Shown in pieces: positions 1 through 7,362 of a DNA stretch of 52,392 bases; within the stretch, counting starts at the first letter, position 1; the number at the start of each line of letters is the position of its first letter. The stretch covers positions 1 through 52,392 of the forward strand of contig JABWAU010000010.1 of NCBI GenBank assembly GCA_013360875.1, given 5' to 3'. Made by a program: the position numbers and the translations under genes. This DNA comes from Anaerolineales bacterium. Its GTDB lineage: Bacteria; Chloroflexota; Anaerolineae; Anaerolineales; Villigracilaceae. The notes beneath the pieces are model-generated. The model did not search any database and was not told the origin of the DNA. It worked only from the letters and a program-made list of their open reading frames with translations.

Positions 1-1191
1 GCGATGGACACCGGCAGTCTCGGCGCGAGCGAAAAGGAACAGGACGATTCCTTTGCGTGGCTCGAAGCCCTCGCGGCAAAACAGGGCGCGACCGAAGGTT
101 TGCTGACCAAGCCCGAAGAACGCCCGGAAGAAGAACCCGAATGGATCAAGCAGGTGAAGTCCACTGCCCCCTTGCAACCGCCGTCAGAGGCGGAATCGCA
201 ACCCGAACCCACCATTCTGACGCAGCCGTTGGGAGAATTGGGCGCGAGCGAGGAAGAACCCGAATGGATGCCGGGGGAGAAGGAAACGAAAGAGGAATTC
301 CCTACGCTGGAACCTGAAATCCCGGTCGAGGAATTCGCCCCGGCGGAGGAAGCCGCGCCCTGGCTCAAGGGATTGGAGGAAGAGGCGCCCACTCCCATGG
401 CGGAAGACGACATGGTTTCGTGGTTGAAATCCCTGGACGAGCCGGAAGAGGAACCGATCACCTCCGCTCCCCCCGCGGAGGAACTGCCCGCCTGGATGAA
501 GGATCTCGAAGAGGAAGAGGCTCGGACGCGTGAATCAGCCGTCCCGACGGAAGAGGCGGAGGAAACGTCGGAGGAAAGGGGCGCAGTCGAAGAGCCTGTC
601 GCCGAATCCCCGGCGCCCGCGTCGGAGGAACTTCCCGAATGGTTGAAAGGACTGGAAGAGGAGGAGAAACTGCCCTCTCTTCCCACCTCCGAGGAATTGC
701 CCGCCTGGATGCGCGACGAGACCGGCGAAGTGGTCGCCGAACCGACCCGCATCGAACCGACGCGCCCCTCGGATTGGATGCCTGCGGACGAGGTGAAGGA
801 GGAAGCGACTCAGCCGCCTCCGCCCGTCCCTGAGCCTGCTCCAGAGCCCAAGCCCGAACTCACGCCCACGCCAAAGCCGAAGAAAGCCGCACCCAAAAAG
901 GAACCTGCGGCGCGCAAGAAGGCGGAGGCAGCCCCGTCCATTGACCGCACGCTCGATACGGCGCGTGCCGAACTCTCGCGCAGCAACATCCCCGGCGCGC
1001 TCGAGGCGTATGGCAAACTCATCAAGAAGGGTCGCTTCCTCGAGGAGACGATCTTCGACCTGCGCGAAGCGTTGTATCGTTACCCGGTGGAAGTGAGCAT
1101 CTGGCAGGCGCTCGGCGACGCGTACATGCGTGCCAACCAGTTGCAGGACGCGCTCGACGCCTATACCAAGGCGGAAGAACTATTACGTTGA
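1..1191 (+). CDS. Acidic TPR-containing protein with repeated Trp motifs (5' end outside window)
   Basis: The frame is open from base 1, so the gene probably starts upstream; the first ATG inside the window is at 4. Numbering from that ATG, residues 1-260 are extremely rich in Glu and Pro and carry nine short tryptophan motifs (W19, W47, W88, W120, W140, W164, W213, W235, W258) of the type PAWMKDLEEE or EWLKGLEEE. A basic Pro/Lys/Ala linker follows (about 270-315). A C-terminal helical region of about 80 residues ends in a recognisable TPR unit (ALGDAYMRANQLQDALDAY). The protein is probably a scaffold or adaptor: TPR domains bind peptides, and the spaced Trp motifs look like repeated docking sites. 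No enzyme motif is visible. ndk follows 124 bp downstream. Confidence 0.75.
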   Translation, partial: AMDTGSLGASEKEQDDSFAWLEALAAKQGATEGLLTKPEERPEEEPEWIKQVKSTAPLQPPSEAESQPEPTILTQPLGELGASEEEPEWMPGEKETKEEFPTLEPEIPVEEFAPAEEAAPWLKGLEEEAPTPMAEDDMVSWLKSLDEPEEEPITSAPPAEELPAWMKDLEEEEARTRESAVPTEEAEETSEERGAVEEPVAESPAPASEELPEWLKGLEEEEKLPSLPTSEELPAWMRDETGEVVAEPTRIEPTRPSDWMPADEVKEEATQPPPPVPEPAPEPKPELTPTPKPKKAAPKKEPAARKKAEAAPSIDRTLDTARAELSRSNIPGALEAYGKLIKKGRFLEETIFDLREALYRYPVEVSIWQALGDAYMRANQLQDALDAYTKAEELLR

Positions 1192-1194
1192 ATT

Positions 1195-1211
1195 AAACCT
1201 GGCAGGTTTTT
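1195..1211 (+). terminator. Short hairpin with T-run after the TPR gene
   Basis: A 6-bp perfect stem AAACCT/AGGTTT with a 3-nt loop runs into five Ts, 3 nt after the TPR stop codon. It could act as a weak intrinsic terminator. A similar but imperfect copy (AAACCTGTCAAGTTT) lies at about 1275-1289 just before the ndk ribosome-binding site, so it may instead be a short interspersed palindrome. Confidence 0.4.
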
Positions 1212-1314
1212 GCTGATGGCGTGTTGATCTCGTAACGCGCTGGTGGAGATGTTCTGGATGGGGAAGAACATGATGAAACCTGTCAAGTTTTTATATTATC
1301 TTTGGAGGAAATCG

Positions 1315-1770
1315 GTGGAAAGGTCGCTCGTATTGGTCAAACCCGACGGCGTGCAGCGCGCGTTGGTCGGGGAGGTTGTTTCAAGGTTGGAAAGGCGCGG
1401 CTTGCGGCTCGTCGGCGCGAAGTTCATGCAGGTAAGCCGCGAACTGGCGGAGACGCATTACGCCATTCACAAAGGCAAGCCCTTTTACGACGGCTTGATT
1501 GAATACATCACTTCTGCGCCGGTCATGGCGATGGTCTGGGAGGGACCCAACGCGGTCGCCGCCATCCGCCAGACGATGGGTTCGACGCGCCCGACAGACG
1601 CCGCGCCGGGTTCGCTTCGCCACGACTTTGCCCTCGAAGTGGGACGCAACCTCACGCACGCCTCCGACAGCGTGGAGAACGGCGCTGCCGAGGTGGAATT
1701 GTGGTTCGGGAAGGAAGAGTTGGTGGAGTGGAAGAGGGAGGTGGATCGGTGGGTGTTCGAGGGGAGGTAG
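1315..1770 (+). CDS. ndk: Nucleoside diphosphate kinase
   Basis: Transfers the gamma phosphate of ATP to nucleoside diphosphates through a phosphohistidine, balancing cytoplasmic NTP and dNTP pools. The GTG at 1315 is chosen because GGAGG (1304-1308) sits 6 nt upstream and the protein then begins directly with the family N-terminus (ERSLVLVKPDGV). The 151-aa length is normal. Visible landmarks are Lys9 of VKPDGV, the Kpn-loop region near residues 88-101, and the active-site histidine in GRNLTHASDS (His115). The usual R-G-D triplet before the catalytic strand reads R-H-D here, a mild deviation. A strong terminator follows directly. Longer in-frame starts (from 1243) lack a ribosome-binding site. 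Confidence 0.95.
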   Translation: MERSLVLVKPDGVQRALVGEVVSRLERRGLRLVGAKFMQVSRELAETHYAIHKGKPFYDGLIEYITSAPVMAMVWEGPNAVAAIRQTMGSTRPTDAAPGSLRHDFALEVGRNLTHASDSVENGAAEVELWFGKEELVEWKREVDRWVFEGR

Positions 1771-1790
1771 TGTTAGAGAATTGGGGAATT

Positions 1791-1823
1791 GTCCCGCGAA
1801 TCGAGAGGCTCGCGGGACTTTTT
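1791..1823 (+). terminator. Intrinsic terminator of ndk
   Basis: A perfect 9-bp GC-rich stem (GTCCCGCGA/TCGCGGGAC, 1791-1799 with 1810-1818) with a 10-nt loop is followed by TTTTTG. It lies between the convergent ndk and EamA genes. The T-run serves the plus strand only. Confidence 0.88.
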
Positions 1824-1827
1824 GTTT

Positions 1828-2721
1828 TCAATCTTTGTTCGCAATGGGTTTCCGTAGTTGAACGATCAATGTCCCCAATCCGGTGACAACCAGGCCGACG
1901 ATCTCTTTCGCCGTGACGGTTTCTTCCAGAAAGAGAACGGCAAGGATGGGGATCCAGATCATCATCGTCCCGTTGATGATGCTGGATTCGACGGCGGAGA
2001 GCGTGCGGAGGGTGTGATTCCAGAGCGTGAAGGCGAACGCGGTGTTGACCAGCGCCAGCCAGAGGATGACGCCCCAACCTCCCAATCTGAGCGCGGGGAA
2101 GCCCTCCACGGTCACGCCCGCCGCGAGCAAAAGGATCGAACCCGCTCCCATGCTGACGACGGTCACCACGAGCGGATTATGTTTCAACGAACGGTTGACG
2201 TCCCTGCCCAGGATGGATGACAACGCGTTCGTCAGGATGCCGAAAAACGCGACGATGACGCCGATGGTCTGATTTTGCGGGATGTCCACCGGGTAAAAGT
2301 AGATCACCGCCCCGATGATCGCCAGCGCAATCCCCGCCCATTGCATGATCGTCGGACGTTCTGCCAGCCAGGTTGCGCCCAATATCGCAACGAGTACGCT
2401 GCTAAAACTCCACAGCAAATTGACGGTTACTGCAGGCAGGTAGGCGAGAGCGACGAAAATTGCTCCCTGCGTGACGGCATAGAAAAGAAGACCCAGCAGG
2501 AGGAATCCGATCCAATCGCGTTTGCTCAGCGCGCGAATCTCTCTTTTGGATTCGTTGAAAGCCAATACCACTGCGAGGCTGAGAAACGCGATGAAATACC
2601 TCAACCCCGCGAACGTGACCGGCGGGATATCCTGCAAACCGATCTTCACGAACACCCACGAGGTCGCCCAAAGGAACACGACAATAAGCGCTTGAAGGAC
2701 TGCAATGGTGTGCGGCGGCAT
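1828..2721 (-). CDS. EamA/DMT-family transporter
   Basis: A 297-aa integral membrane protein of the drug/metabolite transporter superfamily. It has about ten hydrophobic helices arranged as two EamA repeats (roughly residues 5-140 and 150-287). The N-terminal signature (VVFLWATSWVFVKIGL) and the second-repeat start (GVIVAFFGILTNALSSILGR) fit the family, as does the length. Substrate cannot be predicted; relatives export amino acids, sugars or metabolites. The ATG at 2721 is the only convincing start. Transcription runs toward ndk. The next upstream gene (GT87-like) is about 240 bp away on the same strand, with a palindromic repeat between, so co-transcription is uncertain. Confidence 0.88.
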   Translation of the reverse strand: MPPHTIAVLQALIVVFLWATSWVFVKIGLQDIPPVTFAGLRYFIAFLSLAVVLAFNESKREIRALSKRDWIGFLLLGLLFYAVTQGAIFVALAYLPAVTVNLLWSFSSVLVAILGATWLAERPTIMQWAGIALAIIGAVIYFYPVDIPQNQTIGVIVAFFGILTNALSSILGRDVNRSLKHNPLVVTVVSMGAGSILLLAAGVTVEGFPALRLGGWGVILWLALVNTAFAFTLWNHTLRTLSAVESSIINGTMMIWIPILAVLFLEETVTAKEIVGLVVTGLGTLIVQLRKPIANKD

Positions 2722-2840
2722 CGAACGAATAAATCCTTTCCTGGTCCTGCTCTGATTGGTATCTCACCTTTGCCGGGCGACGACCCGCGTAAAGAGAATG
2801 TCTGAAAACAAAATCAGGGAGGCTGGTGCATACCTGGCAC

Positions 2841-2916
2841 TGTCATTTCGAGCGAAGCGAGAAATCTTTACCCAGCCGCAACAAGATTTCTCCTCGCTTT
2901 GCCCGTCGAAATGACA
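2841..2916. repeat. Palindromic repeat, GTCATT-family copy A
   Basis: Imperfect inverted repeat with ends TGTCATTTCG (2841-2850) and CGAAATGACA (2907-2916). Internally GAGAAATCTT faces AAGATTTCTC. It is the most diverged of four related elements in the window (see 4513, 33033, 48170). Nothing else was seen in the 2722-2963 gap. Confidence 0.75.
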
Positions 2917-2963
2917 TCTGGCAGGGTTTCCAGACCGTCAACAAGTATGAGAGGACACGCCCC

Positions 2964-4142
2964 CTACTCCAAGCGGCGCGAAAGATTTCCCGGCTCGAGA
3001 TTGTTGACGCGTCTTCGCGCGAACAAATACGACCCCAACACCACGAACGGAACCCAGAAGAACCACACGTCGCTGGGCGTGAACGTCCGCAAGACGTACG
3101 CGGCGAGGTTGGCAAGGATCAACCCCCAAACGACAATCCTTGAATCACGTTTGGGTAATTCGCCTCTTGCCGCCCACGCCAGGAGGCTGAGGATGGGAAA
3201 GATCAACATGACCTGGTCATAACTCCAGCCGATGGGGGAGACGATCAATCCCACAGTGACGGAGATGTCAATGAACGCGCGGCGGTCCCAGTTCTGTCCG
3301 CGCCTCCACCACCACACGATGCCCGCCGCCAATGCAAACAGCCACAACAATTTGCCGAGCGTGAACTCGCCGACCAATACGAGCAGACCGTTGAGGTTCG
3401 GCGTCTCGCGGACGGTGTTCATGCCGGAAGCGACCACGTTCCAGGAACTTTGGATCCACGGAGGATAGAACGCGAACAGGACGGCGACGCAAAAGCCCAG
3501 CGCAATGGAAAACCCGGCAAGCGTTTTCCATTCCCTTTTGCGGAGCAGGTCAAGGAACAGGATCGGCAGGGTCAGGATGACGAGATGCGGTTTGATCGTC
3601 GTCAACACGAGGCTCCCCCCGGCGAGGTAATGCCGCTTCGATCTGCCGAGCGAAAGGAACAACGCCAGTCCCAGAACTTCGAGCGAGTTGATCTGCCCGA
3701 AGACCAACGAGATGACCGTCAGCGCGAAACCGAACACGGCGGCGAGCGGAATCCAGATCCGTTTGTCCGCCTGTTCCCAGGTCAATACCGCGCTGTAGAA
3801 AAAGACGACCACGTTCAGGATGAGCCAGTAATAGACCAGCCTCGTGAACGGTATGAGCGTGAACGGCAATAAGATCACATTGCCGATCGGGGAAAACCAC
3901 GCGTATTGCGTGTCTGAGCGGGTTCGATTGGCGAGCGTCCGCTGCGCCTCTCCCAGCGCCTCCGCATCCGAGAAGTCCTGCCCGTGCGCGAACAAGTATG
4001 CCGAGCCCCAATACGCCTGCAAATCCATGTCTCCTGCGCCGGTCGGCAAGGTGACAGGAAACAACAAAACGATCCCCGTCAGCAAAAGGATGAGGATCGT
4101 TCTAAGGACAGGGGAGAGCCGGGCGGTTCCTGCCTGAGCCAT
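2964..4142 (-). CDS. GT87/DUF2029-type membrane glycosyltransferase-like protein
   Basis: A 392-aa polytopic membrane protein with roughly ten helices. The first extracytoplasmic segment carries GDMDLQAYWGSA (about residues 37-48), fitting the acidic catalytic loop of GT-C glycosyltransferases. The motif VFGQINSLEVLGLALF (about 160-175) is characteristic of the GT87/DUF2029 family, whose characterised members use polyprenol-phosphate mannose. Here it probably transfers a lipid-linked sugar to an envelope glycan, but donor and acceptor are unknown. The last 20 residues are basic and cytoplasmic. It begins 6 bp after the rsfS stop and is probably co-transcribed. The start ATG at 4142 lacks a clear ribosome-binding site, which suggests coupling to rsfS. 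Confidence 0.75.
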   Translation of the reverse strand: MAQAGTARLSPVLRTILILLLTGIVLLFPVTLPTGAGDMDLQAYWGSAYLFAHGQDFSDAEALGEAQRTLANRTRSDTQYAWFSPIGNVILLPFTLIPFTRLVYYWLILNVVVFFYSAVLTWEQADKRIWIPLAAVFGFALTVISLVFGQINSLEVLGLALFLSLGRSKRHYLAGGSLVLTTIKPHLVILTLPILFLDLLRKREWKTLAGFSIALGFCVAVLFAFYPPWIQSSWNVVASGMNTVRETPNLNGLLVLVGEFTLGKLLWLFALAAGIVWWWRRGQNWDRRAFIDISVTVGLIVSPIGWSYDQVMLIFPILSLLAWAARGELPKRDSRIVVWGLILANLAAYVLRTFTPSDVWFFWVPFVVLGSYLFARRRVNNLEPGNLSRRLE

Positions 4143-4148
4143 GGGGAA

Positions 4149-4493
4149 TCACTGAACCCTCAGGAGGACCTTTCCGTCGCTCCATAATTCCTCGAGATCG
4201 TAATGCTCGCGCATATCGGGCGAGAAGAGATGCACCACCACGTCGCCGTAATCCATGACCAGCCACCCCTCGCGGGAGTTGCCGTCCACGCGGCTCTTTT
4301 TCTTGTAGAATTTTTTAGTCGCTTCGAGCGCCCCCTTGGCGAGCGCGTCCAACATGCGGTCGCTGGTGCCGTTGCAGATGATGAAATAATCGGTAAAGGA
4401 TGCGATGCCCTTGAGGTCGAGGAGCAGGATGTCTTCGCCCTTTTTATCCTCCAGGGCTTCGATGATCTTGTGCGCGAGTTCGAGTGCGTTCAG
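4149..4493 (-). CDS. rsfS: Ribosomal silencing factor RsfS, apparent CTG start
   Basis: RsfS binds ribosomal protein uL14 and blocks 50S-30S joining, lowering translation in starvation. The C-terminal 68 residues contain the family core (REGWLVMDYGDVVVHLF and the DLEELWSDGK tail). The frame continues 46 codons upstream of the first ATG (4355), encoding the conserved N-terminus: LNALELAHKIIEAL, LLLDLKGIASFTDYFIICNG. An in-frame TGA lies just beyond, and the only start candidate at the right place is CTG at 4493, preceded by GAGGTG at ideal spacing. This gives 114 aa, normal for the family. No ATG, GTG or TTG occurs between that TGA and 4355. It lies downstream of thpR and upstream of the glycosyltransferase. 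Confidence 0.88.
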   Translation of the reverse strand: MNALELAHKIIEALEDKKGEDILLLDLKGIASFTDYFIICNGTSDRMLDALAKGALEATKKFYKKKSRVDGNSREGWLVMDYGDVVVHLFSPDMREHYDLEELWSDGKVLLRVQ

Positions 4494-4512
4494 GTTTCAC
4501 CTCTTTGTGTTT

Positions 4513-4633
4513 CGTCATTGCGAGGAGCGGCGCCTCATCCTGAGTAGAGCCCGGAGGGCGCAGACGATGGAGCGCCGCGACGAAGCAATCTCAAGTTCAA
4601 CGAGGCGATTGCTTCGCTTCGCCCGCAATGACG
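4513..4633. repeat. Palindromic repeat, GTCATTGCG-family copy B, invading the thpR 3' end
   Basis: Ends CGTCATTGCG (4513-4522) and CGCAATGACG (4624-4633) are perfect inverse complements. Subterminal arms CGACGAAGCAATCTC and GGCGATTGCTTCGCTTCG also pair. The 4597-4633 part is translated as the end of thpR. It is a non-autonomous, MITE-like repeat with no coding capacity. Confidence 0.88.
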
Positions 4634-5208
4634 GAGTGTAATGGCGCGGAAAATAATTTCGCGTACACCGGTCCCGCCGGTTGCAATTCGCTTTTGTATA
4701 AATGCACCGAGTCTACCCTCACCGCGCCGAGCGAGTCAATACGGGTTTCATCCAGCGCCTTGCGGATGCGTTGTTGTTCGGCGAGCGTGGCATTCTGCCG
4801 CACCCGTCCGAGCGTGAGATGCGGGGAAAAGGGACGCGGGTCGGATTCGTACCCGAGTCGCGCGGCGGCGGATTCGATCCCGTGCCGGAGCGTCTCCAAC
4901 TCAGCCGGGGCTTGGATCCCGATAAATAGCACGCGCGGCCGCTTCGAGTTTGGGAAAGAGCCGAGTCCGCCCACCGTCATGTCGAAGGCGGGGCAGGAAT
5001 CCGCCTCGGCGCGGAGCATCTGGGTCAACAGGTCGAGGCTCGAGGAGGGGACATCCCCCAGGAATTTCAACGTGAGGTGGATGTTATCTCCCGCCACCCA
5101 GCGTACGCAATCGCCGATGGTTTTGCGAAGCGATTCTGTTTTTTGTCGGATGGATTGGAGGATCGCAGGATGGATGTCCAGCGCGATGAAGGTTCGCAGG
5201 AGGCTCAT
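4597..5208 (-). CDS. thpR: RNA 2',3'-cyclic phosphodiesterase (2H phosphoesterase)
   Basis: A 203-aa member of the 2H superfamily (formerly 2'-5' RNA ligase LigT). It is expected to open 2',3'-cyclic phosphate ends of RNA. Both catalytic HxTx motifs are present: His44-Leu-Thr46 (NIHLTLKFLG) and His130-Leu-Thr132 (FSPHLTLGRV). The N-terminus RTFIALDI is typical. The last dozen residues (SVIAGEAKQSPR) do not belong to the family. They are encoded by repeat copy B, which replaced the original stop codon. The start lies 4 bp after the response-regulator stop, so the two genes are surely co-transcribed. Confidence 0.9.
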   Translation of the reverse strand: MSLLRTFIALDIHPAILQSIRQKTESLRKTIGDCVRWVAGDNIHLTLKFLGDVPSSSLDLLTQMLRAEADSCPAFDMTVGGLGSFPNSKRPRVLFIGIQAPAELETLRHGIESAAARLGYESDPRPFSPHLTLGRVRQNATLAEQQRIRKALDETRIDSLGAVRVDSVHLYKSELQPAGPVYAKLFSAPLHSVIAGEAKQSPR

Positions 5209-5212
5209 ATCT

Positions 5213-5590
5213 TCAGGATGCCGCCCCGAGCGTGCGTTCGACGGCTTCCTTCAATTCCTGGAAGCCGACCGGCTTGGTGAGATAGGTGGATGCGCCCGCC
5301 TCCATGCCGTTCTTGATATCGGCTGGCATGCTCTTGGCGGTGACCACGATGACCGGGATGTCCGCCAGGTTGGGGTCGCGCCGCATCTGTCGCAGAATGT
5401 CGAGCCCGGAGATTTCGGGCATCATAATATCGAGCAGGACGATGTCGGGCTTGTCGGAGTTCATCAGGGAAATGGCGGGTTCGCCCCGGGAGGTTTTGAG
5501 GACGCGGAAGCCGCTGACGCGCATCATCTCTGCGAACAGTTCGGCGGCGTCCTCCTCGTCCTCGACGATCAACACAGTTTTCTGGTTCAT
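5213..5590 (-). CDS. Single-domain (CheY-like) response regulator
   Basis: A stand-alone 125-aa receiver domain with no output domain. The acidic pair Asp11/Glu12 (VEDEEDA), phosphoacceptor Asp54 (VLLDIMMPEISG), Thr84 (VVTAKS) and Lys106 (YLTKP) are all present, so phosphorylation chemistry should be intact. No histidine kinase lies in the window. Such proteins relay phosphate or act by protein contact. It heads the operon with thpR, rsfS and the GT87-like gene. A near-consensus promoter ends 9 nt before the ATG (5600-5628), and no ribosome-binding site is visible. Confidence 0.92.
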   Translation of the reverse strand: MNQKTVLIVEDEEDAAELFAEMMRVSGFRVLKTSRGEPAISLMNSDKPDIVLLDIMMPEISGLDILRQMRRDPNLADIPVIVVTAKSMPADIKNGMEAGASTYLTKPVGFQELKEAVERTLGAAS

Positions 5591-5599
5591 GCGAAAGTA

Positions 5600-5628
5600 A
5601 CGATAGCATAAGAGCCTCGGAATGACAA
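5600..5628 (-). promoter_or_regulatory. Sigma-70-type promoter of the response-regulator operon
   Basis: On the minus strand TTGTCA, a 17-bp spacer, then TATCGT. The -10 box ends 9 nt before the ATG at 5590, so the transcript would have a leader of only a few nucleotides. Confidence 0.6.
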
Positions 5629-5682
5629 GAGGTTCTCGCCCGCGCCCGCGTTGTAAGAATGTTTTAACTTTCGATGTCTATA

Positions 5683-5715
5683 AAGCGGCAGTCGCCTGCG
5701 AGGCGGCTGCCGCTT
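5683..5715. other. Strong hairpin in the DUF1684 gene leader
   Basis: Arms 5683-5696 and 5702-5715 form 14 bp with a single G-T wobble and a 5-nt loop, ending 11 nt before the GGAGG of the downstream gene. There is no T-run, so it is not a standard terminator for the plus strand. It could be a leader structure or a repeat. Confidence 0.6.
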
Positions 5716-5735
5716 AGGATATGAATGGAGGCACA

Positions 5736-6242
5736 ATGACCGAATTGGAAGAGTTCCGCGCGGAGAAGGATGAGTTTTTCAGGTCGCATCCGCAGAGTCC
5801 CCTGACGCCGGAACAAAGGCGAAACTTCAGGGGATTGGAATATTTCCCGGAAAACGACGCGCTCCGCCTGGAGGTGAAAGTGGAGCCGTTGAACGATCCC
5901 CAGCCGATGCAGATGCAGACGACAACGGGCAATGTGCAGTTTTACTTCCGCCACGGACGTTTTAAATTTTCGGCGGACGGGCAGGACGCCGAATTGACGA
6001 TCTACCGCAACGAGAACGGTTACTTCCTGCCTTTTGTGGATTCGCTGGCTGGGGCGGAGACATACCCGGCAGGGCGTTATCTCGAACCGGAGGAACTTCC
6101 CGGCAACCGCTTCCTCGTGGATTTCAACGTTGCCTATAACCCGTATTGCGCCTATAACGAGATGTGGTCCTGTCCCATCACGCCCGCGGAGAACCGCTTG
6201 AAGATTCCCATTCGCGCGGGGGAGAAGATCTTCCACGCTTAA
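5736..6242 (+). CDS. DUF1684 family protein
   Basis: A 168-aa soluble protein that matches DUF1684 by eye. Supporting features are an N-terminal FRAEKDEFFRSHPQSPLTPEQR segment (in this family the FR.EKD..F motif is typical), a central beta-rich region with ENGYFLPFVDSLAGAETYPAGRYLE, and a C-terminal DFNVAYNPYCAYNEMWSCP motif with two conserved cysteines. The molecular function of the family is unknown. The ATG at 5736 is preferred over 5721 because GGAGG (5727-5731) is correctly placed only for the former. The gene is monocistronic, with a strong hairpin upstream and another just downstream. Confidence 0.85.
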   Translation: MTELEEFRAEKDEFFRSHPQSPLTPEQRRNFRGLEYFPENDALRLEVKVEPLNDPQPMQMQTTTGNVQFYFRHGRFKFSADGQDAELTIYRNENGYFLPFVDSLAGAETYPAGRYLEPEELPGNRFLVDFNVAYNPYCAYNEMWSCPITPAENRLKIPIRAGEKIFHA

Positions 6243-6246
6243 ACAT

Positions 6247-6271
6247 CAGCGGCGGGCATAACCCGCCGCTG
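6247..6271. terminator. GC-rich hairpin after the DUF1684 gene
   Basis: Perfect 10-bp stem CAGCGGCGGG/CCCGCCGCTG with a 5-nt loop, located between convergent genes. No T-run follows on either strand, so termination is plausible but not certain. Confidence 0.5.
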
Positions 6272-6295
6272 TGTTCATTCATCATACCGGTGCGG

Positions 6296-6592
6296 TCAGT
6301 TCCTGTCCCTTTCCGTGTGTTCGAGCACGTCCAGAAGCGCCTCGTATTCCTCGCAACATTCGTGACAGATATCGAGGTGTTCGCGGATCAGCGGCATGAC
6401 TCGCGCGGCATCCTTGCAATCCATCTCACATTCCACGTATTCGTCCAGTTTGGAATAGATCTCTTCGCAGGTGAGTTCTTCTTTTCGCGCATTCTCCAGG
6501 ACGCGCAGGAAACCCAAAACCGCCTCGTTGGGGAGTTCTTCGCGCGGCGTCAGTCGTCTGCGCGCCCGTTGGATGAGATTTCGAATATTCAT
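6296..6592 (-). CDS. Zinc-finger anti-sigma factor-like protein
   Basis: A 98-aa soluble protein. It has a His72-x3-Cys76-x2-Cys79 motif (EHLDICHECC), the hallmark of zinc-binding anti-sigma (ZAS) domains, preceded by a helix LTCEEIYSKLDEYVE that matches the usual start of the domain. There is no transmembrane segment, so it would be a cytoplasmic anti-sigma factor. It lies 32 bp downstream of an ECF sigma gene on the same strand, the standard sigma/anti-sigma arrangement. The zinc ligands could sense redox state; that is inference from the family. Confidence 0.8.
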   Translation of the reverse strand: MNIRNLIQRARRRLTPREELPNEAVLGFLRVLENARKEELTCEEIYSKLDEYVECEMDCKDAARVMPLIREHLDICHECCEEYEALLDVLEHTERDRN

Positions 6593-6624
6593 ACGCTGAT
6601 TGGACGGTTAATGATTTCTTAATC

Positions 6625-7263
6625 TTACTTCTGCTCGAACAAAGACAACACATCGTGGGGGGATATATCTTCCAGTGCGAGGCGGGTCTTGAGTCGCAGG
6701 CGCGCGTCGTGAAGAAGTTTATACAGGGCGTTGCGGTTGGTCTTCAGTCTGCGCGCCGCGTCCTCCATGGACATATCCTGCAAGCCGAGCAGGACCAGCG
6801 CCTGCCGCTGGCGATCCGTCAATTCCTCTTCGATCACTCTGCGGACGCGCGCCAGCATGTCGGCGCGTTCGGCGGAAACGTCGGGACCCGCCTGCGAGTC
6901 AGCCAGAAGACCCTGGGGAGGGGGGATGTCCTCGTTTTCAGTCAGTTCATCGAGGGATGAGTCGCGCCAGCGTTTGCGGCGCAGTTCGGTCAGCGCGATG
7001 CGGATGGCGATCTTATGCACCCAGGTGGTGAATTGACTGCGCCCCTCGAACGTGTCCAGTTGGTCGAGCACGCGCAGAAGCGTTTCCTGGGTTACCTCTT
7101 CGACCAGGGATTCGAATTGAGGCTGGGAGGGGGAGAGCCAGCGCGAAAGCGCGTAGGGCAATCCTTTTTGAATGATGGAACGCAGATCTTCGATGGCGGC
7201 ATTTCGTCTTTCCCCTTCCGCGCGCAGGTCCGAGAGCCAGGCTTCGTTGGTGCGGGTTGACAT
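6625..7263 (-). CDS. ECF-type RNA polymerase sigma factor
   Basis: A 212-aa sigma-70 family protein with only regions 2 and 4. Region 2 spans about residues 20-95 (VTQETLLRVLDQLDTFEGRS, FTTWVHKIAIRIALTELRRKR). Region 4 spans about 145-195 (LTDRQRQALVLLGLQDMSME, then AARRLKTNRNALYKLLHDAR, the helix-turn-helix). The region between has an acidic linker. It directs transcription of an unknown regulon, presumably including itself. Its partner anti-sigma gene follows. A TATAAT box (7273-7278) ends 9 nt before the ATG, with no ribosome-binding site. Confidence 0.92.
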   Translation of the reverse strand: MSTRTNEAWLSDLRAEGERRNAAIEDLRSIIQKGLPYALSRWLSPSQPQFESLVEEVTQETLLRVLDQLDTFEGRSQFTTWVHKIAIRIALTELRRKRWRDSSLDELTENEDIPPPQGLLADSQAGPDVSAERADMLARVRRVIEEELTDRQRQALVLLGLQDMSMEDAARRLKTNRNALYKLLHDARLRLKTRLALEDISPHDVLSLFEQK

Positions 7264-7272
7264 GATGAATGA

Positions 7273-7278
7273 ATTATA
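7273..7278 (-). promoter_or_regulatory. -10 box of the ECF sigma gene
   Basis: Perfect TATAAT on the minus strand, 9 nt before the ATG at 7263. No good -35 hexamer was found at 16-18 bp. The expected transcription start lies at or within about 3 nt of the start codon. Confidence 0.5.
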
Positions 7279-7333
7279 AAGCAGGATGTTCGATGGGATG
7301 GAACTCTCTTACGTCTCTCTTATTGGCGACATG

Positions 7334-7360
7334 AAAAAAACGCCTCTCACGAGGCGGTTT
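7334..7360 (-). terminator. Intrinsic terminator of tRNA-Val
   Basis: On the minus strand CGCCTC, a GTGA tetraloop, GAGGCG, then seven Ts, immediately downstream of the tRNA. Confidence 0.9.
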
Positions 7361-7362
7361 TG

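Noticed and set aside
2722-2790. GGTGAGATACC-like sequence upstream of the EamA transporter looked like part of a TPP riboswitch.
   Set aside because: The conserved CUGAGA and the second helix of the TPP aptamer are missing.
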